NCBI GenBank assembly: GCA_905201305.1
Contig: CAJKNS010000036.1
Coordinates: 1 to 13,688 of the forward strand
DNA: 13,688 nucleotides
Direction: 5' to 3'
Source: an uncultured Eubacteriales bacterium
Lineage (GTDB): Bacteria; Bacillota; Clostridia; Oscillospirales; Oscillospiraceae
Below, piece after piece: positions 1 through 5,331 of the stretch. The position numbers and the translations under genes were made by a program. The notes under the pieces are model-generated. The model ran no database searches, was not told where the DNA came from, and was given only the letters and a program-made list of their open reading frames with translations. Numbering within the stretch: position 1 is the stretch's first letter; the number at the start of each line of letters is the position of its first letter.

Positions 1-8
1 TCTTGGGG

Positions 9-46
9 ACCCCGCCAAAGCCCAGCGTCAGCGGGTTTGGTGGGGT
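9..46. repeat. Imperfect inverted repeat in the gene-free left edge
   Basis: ACCCCGCCAAA (9-19) pairs with TTTGGTGGGGT (36-46) with one G-T wobble. CCC (21-23) can pair with GGG (33-35), leaving a loop of about 9 nt. No T-run follows on either strand, so it is not an obvious intrinsic terminator. It lies downstream of the minus-strand ECF gene, in a stretch (1-154) where I see no convincing gene. Confidence 0.5.
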
Positions 47-72
47 AAGGAGGAGCAGCGGAGCGACTGAGC

Positions 73-96
73 TTTTGCCCCCCCAAAAGGGCAAAA
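73..96. repeat. Perfect 8-bp hairpin TTTTGCCC/GGGCAAAA
   Basis: TTTTGCCC (73-80) and GGGCAAAA (89-96) are exact reverse complements around an 8-nt CCCCAAAA loop. It is about 60 bp beyond the stop codon of the minus-strand ECF transporter. Neither strand has a T-run right after the stem, so a termination role is only a possibility. The surrounding sequence (about 47-135) is rich in short GAGC/GCGAC motifs and could belong to a dispersed non-coding repeat or a structured RNA. I cannot name it. Confidence 0.45.
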
Positions 97-154
97 CGAA
101 GGTTACGAAGCTTGCGACGACGCAATCCGCAGACGCATTTGTGGGGTGTTGCCC

Positions 155-670
155 TTATACTGCGGCAAGCCTTTTCGTCAGTCCGGCAGCCTCCAGTGCA
201 GCGGCAATCACGTAGAACAGGATGATGCCAACCACGCCCTCGGCGGACAGTCCGGGAATCTGGGTTGCGCCGGTAATCACAGAACCGTAGAGGATGGAGC
301 CACCGATAAAATAACCCACAATCATCACCACAATACCGGCAATCACAGCCAGCAGCGTCCGGACAGAGCGCACCTTCGCCTGCTCACCCTTTTTCTTGGC
401 AATGATGGCAACCACAAAGCCCATGATGCTCTTGATAATCAGCGTGGGAATCACCCATTCCGGATAACCCAGCAGATCAGAGATGGCAGAGCCAACCCCA
501 CCGGCAAACGCGCCGATCCAGGGATCGAAAAACACGCCAAACAGAAGGATCATGCAGTTACCCAGGTGTGCATAGCCCAGAGGGATGGGAAATTTGAATA
601 CGCTGGTGCAGATGCACACCAGTGCCGCGCCCAATGCGGCGACGGTAATACGGCGGACATTTTGATTCAT
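155..670 (-). CDS. ECF transporter S-component (vitamin-binding membrane subunit)
   Basis: A 171-aa integral membrane protein resembling the ECF riboflavin/pyridoxine-type S-component family (Pfam ECF-ribofla_trS). Such proteins bind a vitamin in the membrane and pass it to a shared EcfA/A'/T energising module, which is not in this window. About six hydrophobic segments are visible (roughly residues 7-25, 37-57, 58-70, 76-92, 104-125, 144-163). The family-like stretch HLGNCMILLFG lies at 35-45 and GGVGSAISDLLGYP at 57-70. The ATG at 668-670 is preferred to an in-frame ATG 15 codons upstream because AGGAG sits at the right distance before it. The vitamin cannot be read from sequence; riboflavin, pyridoxine and other precursors are all possible. 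It is divergent from the aldehyde dehydrogenase gene, and no clear terminator follows it. Confidence 0.85.
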   Translation of the reverse strand: MNQNVRRITVAALGAALVCICTSVFKFPIPLGYAHLGNCMILLFGVFFDPWIGAFAGGVGSAISDLLGYPEWVIPTLIIKSIMGFVVAIIAKKKGEQAKVRSVRTLLAVIAGIVVMIVGYFIGGSILYGSVITGATQIPGLSAEGVVGIILFYVIAAALEAAGLTKRLAAV

Positions 671-678
671 AAGTTTTC

Positions 679-807
679 TCCTGCTTTCAAATCGGATTTC
701 AGGAGATTTGCGCAAACCTTTGATGTCCTAAAGTATACACGTCTTCTGATATTTGATGAAGTATCAGTTTTTGATTTTTTTATGGTATCAGTTTTTTGAA
801 AGCAGGA
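679..807. repeat. 13-bp perfect inverted repeat across the divergent promoter region
   Basis: TCCTGCTTTCAAA (679-691) and TTTGAAAGCAGGA (795-807) are exact reverse complements 103 bp apart. On the minus strand the inner arm includes the AGGA of the ECF gene's ribosome site (AGCAGGAG, about 9 nt before its ATG). An RNA that starts upstream of 807 could therefore fold the far arm onto the ribosome site, while one from the nearer promoter (732-760) would lack that arm. The repeat is seen directly; a regulatory role is inference. Confidence 0.55.
732..760 (-). promoter_or_regulatory. Candidate sigma-A promoter of the ECF S-component gene
   Basis: Read on the minus strand, a good -10 TATACT (732-737) has a weak -35 TTCATC (755-760) at 17-bp spacing. 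Transcription would start near 725 and give a leader of about 55 nt that contains the palindrome TTTGCGCAAA (707-716). TATCAG half-sites lie at 746-751 (inverted), 762-767 and 786-791, around and just upstream of the -35, and look like operator half-sites. Confidence 0.45.
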
Positions 808-875
808 CGTATGCTGTGTAAAACTTTCGGTACTCGCAAATGCGTCAAGATTTCATTCGGTTCTGCCGTCTTCGA

Positions 876-904
876 TTGATTCCTGTCCGCAATTCCATTA
901 TAAT
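876..904 (+). promoter_or_regulatory. Sigma-A promoter of the aldehyde dehydrogenase gene
   Basis: TTGATT (876-881), a 17-bp spacer and a perfect TATAAT (899-904). The expected start near 911 leaves a leader of about 25 nt with AGGAGG at 923-928 and ATG at 936. The promoter lies inside the longer upstream-extended reading frame, which settles the start codon. Confidence 0.8.
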
Positions 905-935
905 AGAGCAAAACACCGAGATAGGAGGCATTCTT

Positions 936-2306
936 ATGGAGCTTTCCGCCCTCATGGAAGCCCAGCGCGCCTATTACCGCACCGGCGCTACCCGAAGTCT
1001 TGCCTTTCGAGAGCTGATGCTGGACAGCTTATATCGAAAAATTCGGGAAATGGAGCCGGAAATCAACGCCGCCCTCCGGGCGGATTTGGGAAAAAGTGCA
1101 TTTGAGAGCTATATGTGCGAAACCGGTCTGACCCTCAGCGAAATTTCCTATATGAAGACCCATCTCCGAGATTTCGCGGCGAAAAAGCGGGTGCGGACGC
1201 CCATTGCACAGTTTCCCTCCCGGAGCTATGTGCTGAAGGAGCCCTATGGCTGCGTACTGATTATGAGTCCATGGAACTACCCCTTTATGCTGACCCTGGA
1301 GCCCCTTGCCGATGCCATTGCCGCTGGAAACACTGCAATCTTAAAGCCCAGCGCCTATGCTCCCGCCACCTCCAGTGTCATCAAAAAGCTGATTGCCGCT
1401 GTGTTCCCGGAGGAATATGTGGCAGTGGTCGAAGGTGGTCGTGCGGAAAACCAGAGCCTTTTGGAGCAGAAATTCGACTATATTTTCTTTACCGGCGGCA
1501 CCACCGTTGGAAAGCTGGTGCTGCAAAAGGCTGCCGAGCATTTTACACCGGTGACCTTGGAGATGGGCGGAAAAAGCCCCTGTATTGTGGACGAAACCGC
1601 CAATTTGAAGGTTGCCGCCAAGCGCATTGCCTTTGGCAAATACCTCAACTGCGGACAGACCTGTGTGGCGCCGGACTATCTTCTGATTCAGGATTCCGTC
1701 AAGGACCGGTTCCTGCCGCTGCTTTACGACGCCATTCGGGAAATGTACGGAGAAAATACCCTTCAAAATCCCGACTATAGCAGAATCGTCAACCGGCGGC
1801 ATTTTGACCGGATTTCCGAAATTCTGGACGGAGAAACCATTTTGTTCGGCGGTGAGAAAAACCCCGAAACACTGCAAATTGCGCCTACGGTTGTGGGTCC
1901 CGTCACGCCGGACGGTCCCGCTATGAGTCAGGAGCTGTTTGCGCCGATTTTGCCGGTGATGACCTATCACACCACCGAGGAAGCCGTAACCTTTGTCCAG
2001 TCCCATCCCAAGCCCCTGGCGCTCTATATTTTTTCCACAGACCGGGGGCATATCCGCTATGTGCAGGAAAACGTCAGCTATGGCGGCGGCTGTGTCAACG
2101 ATACCATCATCCATCTTGCCACCTCTCAAATGGGCTTTGGCGGTGTTGGCATGAGCGGTATGGGCAGCTATCACGGAAAATGCGGCTTTGATACCTTCAC
2201 CCACGAAAAAAGCATTGTGGATAAGGGCAACTGGCTGGACCTTCCCATGCGGTACCAGAAATACACCCCCTGGAAGGAAAAGCTGCTGCACCTGTTCCTC
2301 AAGTAA
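936..2306 (+). CDS. Aldehyde dehydrogenase, class-3-like (NAD(P)+-dependent)
   Basis: A 456-aa aldehyde dehydrogenase that oxidises an aldehyde to the acid with NAD(P)+. Length and sequence fit the short class-3/YwdH-type ALDHs rather than the roughly 490-aa type. Visible landmarks: PWNYPF at 112-117 (cofactor-side loop), FTGGTTVGK at 185-193 (dinucleotide-binding turn), EMGGKSP at 209-215 with general-base Glu209, and NCGQTC at 238-243 with catalytic Cys243. The basic, aromatic C-terminus (RYQKYTPWKEKLL) resembles the tail of class-3 enzymes. No signal peptide, so probably cytoplasmic. It appears monocistronic: own promoter, AGGAGG 7 nt before the ATG at 936, and a hairpin straight after the stop. 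An in-frame ATG at 840 is rejected because it lies upstream of the promoter. The substrate is not evident; fatty or aromatic aldehydes are typical of the family. Confidence 0.93.
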   Translation: MELSALMEAQRAYYRTGATRSLAFRELMLDSLYRKIREMEPEINAALRADLGKSAFESYMCETGLTLSEISYMKTHLRDFAAKKRVRTPIAQFPSRSYVLKEPYGCVLIMSPWNYPFMLTLEPLADAIAAGNTAILKPSAYAPATSSVIKKLIAAVFPEEYVAVVEGGRAENQSLLEQKFDYIFFTGGTTVGKLVLQKAAEHFTPVTLEMGGKSPCIVDETANLKVAAKRIAFGKYLNCGQTCVAPDYLLIQDSVKDRFLPLLYDAIREMYGENTLQNPDYSRIVNRRHFDRISEILDGETILFGGEKNPETLQIAPTVVGPVTPDGPAMSQELFAPILPVMTYHTTEEAVTFVQSHPKPLALYIFSTDRGHIRYVQENVSYGGGCVNDTIIHLATSQMGFGGVGMSGMGSYHGKCGFDTFTHEKSIVDKGNWLDLPMRYQKYTPWKEKLLHLFLK

Positions 2307-2312
2307 AAACTT

Positions 2313-2344
2313 GCCCGGAGCCGGATGATATACCGGCTCCGGGC
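2313..2344. terminator. Bidirectional intrinsic terminator between convergent genes
   Basis: GCCCGGAGCCGG (2313-2324) and CCGGCTCCGGGC (2333-2344) form a perfect 12-bp stem with an 8-nt loop, between the ALDH stop (2306) and the MATE stop (2351). On the minus strand the stem is followed by a TTTTT run (CAAGTTTTTAC). On the plus strand the tail (GATTATTTATTTAC) is AT-rich but broken. It probably serves both genes. Confidence 0.85.
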
Positions 2345-2350
2345 GATTAT

Positions 2351-3721
2351 TTATTTACTTTCCTGCCGTACCAAGCCCTGGCGCTTCCAAACGCCGGAGT
2401 AGAAATAACCAGCGCTGATGAGTCCTGCGGAGAAGGGCGCTGCCATACAGCCCAGGAATACCCCCTGAATGCCCATGCCCAGCACCGAGCCAAACAGCCA
2501 TGCCAGCGGGATTCTCACAATCAGCCCATCTACCGTGCAGCAGATAAAGCTCAGCATACTAAAGCCAACACCGTTTGCCATGGACTGATAGCCGTCCAGG
2601 AAGCAGTGCGCCAAATAGGCAAACGCCATATAGCGAAGGTACTGCACGCCAACCTTGATGACTTCAGGCTCTCCGTTGAAGATCGAGATAATCTGCGCGG
2701 CAAACAGCTGCACCAGCGCAAAAACCACCAGCTCGCAGATCAGCGTCATGATAACGCACCAGTGAACCACGGACTGTGCCCGGTCCTGCTGCTGTGCGCC
2801 CATATTCTGTCCTACCATGGTGGAGGCAGCGGAGGAAAAGGCATAGACCGGCAGCGTTGCAAAGTTATCCACCTTGCCGCCAACGCCATAGCCTGCCGAT
2901 GCGCTAACCCCGAAGCTGTTGACCATGGACACCACGAACAGCATGGAAATCATCAGCATGGAGAACTGAAGGGCAAATGGAATGCCAACCTTCAGCATAG
3001 TTTTCAGCCGCGCCCCCACAATTCGGAAGCTCCTGGGATGAAAATCAAATACAAATTCCTTGCGGTGACGGTAGAGATAGGAAAACGCCGAAACAAACGA
3101 AATTCCCTGGGCAATGATGGTTGCAGCCGCAGCGCCGCCAGCCCCCCAATGGAGCGCACCTACAAAAATCAAATCCAGAACAATATTGGTCACGGTGCTC
3201 ACTGCCACAAAATACATGGGTCGCTTGGAATCCCCCAAGCCCCGCATAATGGCACAGACAGAATTATAGCCAAAGATAAACACAATGCCGATGGCACTGA
3301 TGATAAAGTACCAGAACGCATCCCTCATGGCTTCCTGTGGCGTATTGAGCAGATTCAGCAGGGGATTTGCAAAAATCAGACAGGGAACGGTGAGACATAG
3401 CCCCAGCAGCAGCATAAACGTCAGCATAGTGCCGATGGATTCCCGCTGCGCCCGCTCATCCCCGGAGCCCTTGTACTGCGCCAGCATCATTTGTCCGCCC
3501 ATGCTCAGCCCCATACCGGTGGAGGTAAACAGGCTGGCAATCTGGCTGCCAACGGAAACGCCGGACAGTCCTGCCGAGCCCACAAACTGCCCCACAATAA
3601 TCATATCCACCACGGCATAGACGGACTGGAGCACATTTGCCGCCAAAAACGGCATGGAAAACGCCAGCAGCCGCCGCGGGACGCTGCCGGTGAGAAGATT
3701 CTGATTCTGGAGTGACGCCAC
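2351..3721 (-). CDS. MATE family multidrug/cation efflux transporter
   Basis: A 456-aa polytopic protein made of two homologous MatE halves, a typical length with about 12 membrane segments. MATE proteins export cationic drugs, dyes or metabolites from the cytoplasm using Na+ or H+ gradients. Family signatures: VVDMIIVGQFVG (37-48), RGLGDSKRPMY (160-170) in the loop after the first half, KVGIPFALQ (244-252) opening the second half, and VGQNMGAQ (303-310). The start codon is GTG (3719-3721); AAGGAGG (3729-3735) lies 7 nt before it and overlaps the TAA stop of the preceding small gene, which suggests translational coupling. It ends at the bidirectional hairpin. The transported substrate cannot be told from sequence. 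Confidence 0.93.
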   Translation of the reverse strand: MASLQNQNLLTGSVPRRLLAFSMPFLAANVLQSVYAVVDMIIVGQFVGSAGLSGVSVGSQIASLFTSTGMGLSMGGQMMLAQYKGSGDERAQRESIGTMLTFMLLLGLCLTVPCLIFANPLLNLLNTPQEAMRDAFWYFIISAIGIVFIFGYNSVCAIMRGLGDSKRPMYFVAVSTVTNIVLDLIFVGALHWGAGGAAAATIIAQGISFVSAFSYLYRHRKEFVFDFHPRSFRIVGARLKTMLKVGIPFALQFSMLMISMLFVVSMVNSFGVSASAGYGVGGKVDNFATLPVYAFSSAASTMVGQNMGAQQQDRAQSVVHWCVIMTLICELVVFALVQLFAAQIISIFNGEPEVIKVGVQYLRYMAFAYLAHCFLDGYQSMANGVGFSMLSFICCTVDGLIVRIPLAWLFGSVLGMGIQGVFLGCMAAPFSAGLISAGYFYSGVWKRQGLVRQESK

Positions 3722-3733
3722 AGGTAATCCTCC

Positions 3734-3991
3734 TTACAAAATGCCTGCCTGTTTCAGCAGATGAACTGTCTCCTCCGCGTCGGTCTTCCGCACGTCAATG
3801 CGATAGAGCACATCCTGGGAGGGAGACTGACCCACCCGGTCATGCTCCCAGATTCCGCCGTTGGAACGGGACTTCCAGTTGTCCTTGCAGGGGATTTGGT
3901 TGGCATCCAATACATCCAGAATTGCCCGCCGGACGGCAGGATCATAGCCGGTATAGATATTTTCGCTGTTAAAAATCGTAACAGAGCTCAT
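3734..3991 (-). CDS. Small DUF2007-like protein, coupled to the MATE gene
   Basis: An 85-aa soluble protein with no signal peptide or membrane segment. The layout suggests a small ferredoxin-like fold: strand (VTIFN, 4-8), helix (PAVRRAILDVLDANQIP, 18-34), a variable polar loop (35-58), strand (LYRIDVRK, 62-69), helix (AEETVHLLKQAG, 72-83). This resembles DUF2007-type 'putative signal transducing' domains, but the match is by eye only. The ATG at 3989-3991 is preceded by AGGGAG about 7 nt away. It is the first gene of a two-gene unit with the MATE exporter, whose ribosome site overlaps its stop codon, so the two are probably made together. No catalytic motif is visible; a regulatory or adaptor role would be a guess. 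Confidence 0.75.
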   Translation of the reverse strand: MSSVTIFNSENIYTGYDPAVRRAILDVLDANQIPCKDNWKSRSNGGIWEHDRVGQSPSQDVLYRIDVRKTDAEETVHLLKQAGIL

Positions 3992-4044
3992 AGTAATACT
4001 CCCTCATTTCAACCAGACAGTTTCATTTCGTACAATTTTATATT

Positions 4045-4073
4045 ATCATATCATATCAATTGTCCCGGCGCAA
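4045..4073 (-). promoter_or_regulatory. Candidate extended -10 promoter of the small-protein/MATE operon
   Basis: On the minus strand, TATGAT (4045-4050) is preceded by TGA, giving an extended -10 of the TGnTATGAT type, with a weak -35 TTGCGC (4068-4073) at 17 bp. The -10 lies in a tandem triplication of TATCA (4044-4058), so a second overlapping TATGAT exists 5 bp upstream. A start near 4038 would give a leader of about 45 nt. Confidence 0.45.
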
Positions 4074-4105
4074 TCCTCCATTGTGCTTTGCCGTGTCGCT
4101 TTGTG

Positions 4106-4134
4106 TTGCACTTTTCGGGAAATTCAGGTATACT
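4106..4134 (+). promoter_or_regulatory. Sigma-A promoter of the methyltransferase-polA operon
   Basis: TTGCAC (4106-4111), a 17-bp spacer, then TATACT (4129-4134). The transcript would start near 4141, and the gene has GAGGAG (4179-4184) 6 nt before its ATG at 4191. The promoter is divergent from that of the small-protein/MATE unit. Confidence 0.7.
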
Positions 4135-4190
4135 AAACGGATAAGAACATGCGGAGAAACGCACAATGATAGAATAACGAGGAGAAAGCA

Positions 4191-5327
4191 ATGACTGAAT
4201 TTACACTTTCCGTCCCCTGTCTGTTTGGACTGGAGGGACTTTGTGCCCAGGAGCTGCGGCGGCTTGATATGAAAGACGTTTCCGCCGAAAACGGACGGGT
4301 GCTGTTCAAGGGCACCTTTGAGGATATCATCCGCGCCAATCTTTGGCTTCGGACCGGCGAACGGGTGCTGCTGCGGTTGGCGGCATTTCCTGCCCACACC
4401 TTTGAAGAGCTGTTTCAGGGGGTATATCACACTCCGCTGGAAGCCATTATCCCCAAAAACGGCGCATTCCCGGTGAAGGGTCACTGTTTGGGCTCTCAGC
4501 TCCACTCTGTCCCGGACTGCCAGTCCATTGTCAAAAAAGCAGCGGCAAAGCGGCTGGGCGAAAAATACCATGTGAATTGGATGCCGGAAACCGGAAGCCT
4601 GTATCAGCTGCAATTCTCCATTATGAAGGATCAGGCGGAGCTGTTTCTGGACACCACCGGCGCAGGGCTCCATAAGCGCGGCTACCGTGCGGTGGGAAAT
4701 GATGCGCCTTTGCGGGAAACCCTTGCCGCCGCTATGGTGAATCTTGCCCGGTATCGTGGTCGGAATAACTTTGTGGACCCCTTCTGCGGCTCCGGCACCA
4801 TCGCCATTGAGGCCGCCATGATTGCAAAAAACCGCGCTCCGGGTCTGAATCGCAGCTTCTCCTGCCAGAAGTGGGACATCAGTAAGCCAGAGCTGTGGCA
4901 GAAGGCGCGCAGTGAAGCCCTGGACAGGGAATTCCATGGGGATTATCACATCTATGCATCGGACATCGACCCCAAATCCCTTGCCATTGCTCAGAGCAAC
5001 GCGAAGAAAGCAGGCATGGACCAATATATCACCTTCTCTCAGGCTGACGCTACCAAGCTAACTCTGCCGGAGGGAAAGGGCGTGATCGTTACCAATCCCC
5101 CCTATGGTCAGCGGATGCTGGAGCAGCGTCAGGCGCAGCAGCTGCTCCGTGGCTTCGGCAGGGTCGTGGGCAATCAGAAGGATTACAGCGTTTATATCAT
5201 TTCCTCCGAGGAAGAGCTAGAACGGTACTATGGAAAGCGCTGCACCAAAAAGCGCAAGCTCTATAACGGCATGATTAAGTGTAATCTGTTTATGTATTAC
5301 GGCACGGAGCCGCATCGGAAAGGATGA
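4191..5327 (+). CDS. THUMP-domain 23S rRNA guanine-N2 methyltransferase (RlmL-N/YpsC-like)
   Basis: A 378-aa SAM-dependent RNA methyltransferase of the UPF0020/RlmL type, which methylates guanine N2 in 23S rRNA; the E. coli relative acts at G2445. Residues 1-160 contain the N-terminal ferredoxin-like and THUMP RNA-binding region (TLSVPCLFGLEG at 5-16). The Rossmann methyltransferase domain follows, with the SAM loop DPFCGSGT at 196-203, acidic ribose-binding ASDIDP at 256-261, and catalytic TNPPYG at 301-306, the (N/D)PPY motif of amino-methyltransferases. Length fits the Bacillus YpsC form, which lacks the second methyltransferase domain of E. coli RlmL. It is the first gene of an operon with polA, 4 nt apart; its terminal TGA directly follows polA's ribosome site. 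The exact target base is inferred from the family. Confidence 0.9.
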   Translation: MTEFTLSVPCLFGLEGLCAQELRRLDMKDVSAENGRVLFKGTFEDIIRANLWLRTGERVLLRLAAFPAHTFEELFQGVYHTPLEAIIPKNGAFPVKGHCLGSQLHSVPDCQSIVKKAAAKRLGEKYHVNWMPETGSLYQLQFSIMKDQAELFLDTTGAGLHKRGYRAVGNDAPLRETLAAAMVNLARYRGRNNFVDPFCGSGTIAIEAAMIAKNRAPGLNRSFSCQKWDISKPELWQKARSEALDREFHGDYHIYASDIDPKSLAIAQSNAKKAGMDQYITFSQADATKLTLPEGKGVIVTNPPYGQRMLEQRQAQQLLRGFGRVVGNQKDYSVYIISSEEELERYYGKRCTKKRKLYNGMIKCNLFMYYGTEPHRKG

Positions 5328-5331
5328 TTCC

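Noticed and set aside
73..96. TTTTGCCC/GGGCAAAA hairpin as terminator of the ECF gene
   Set aside because: No T-run follows in the transcribed direction and it is about 60 bp past the stop, so it is listed only as a repeat.
840..935. Upstream extension of the aldehyde dehydrogenase (start at 840)
   Set aside because: The TTGATT/TATAAT promoter lies within it, it has no ribosome site, and the family begins near the ATG at 936, which has AGGAGG.
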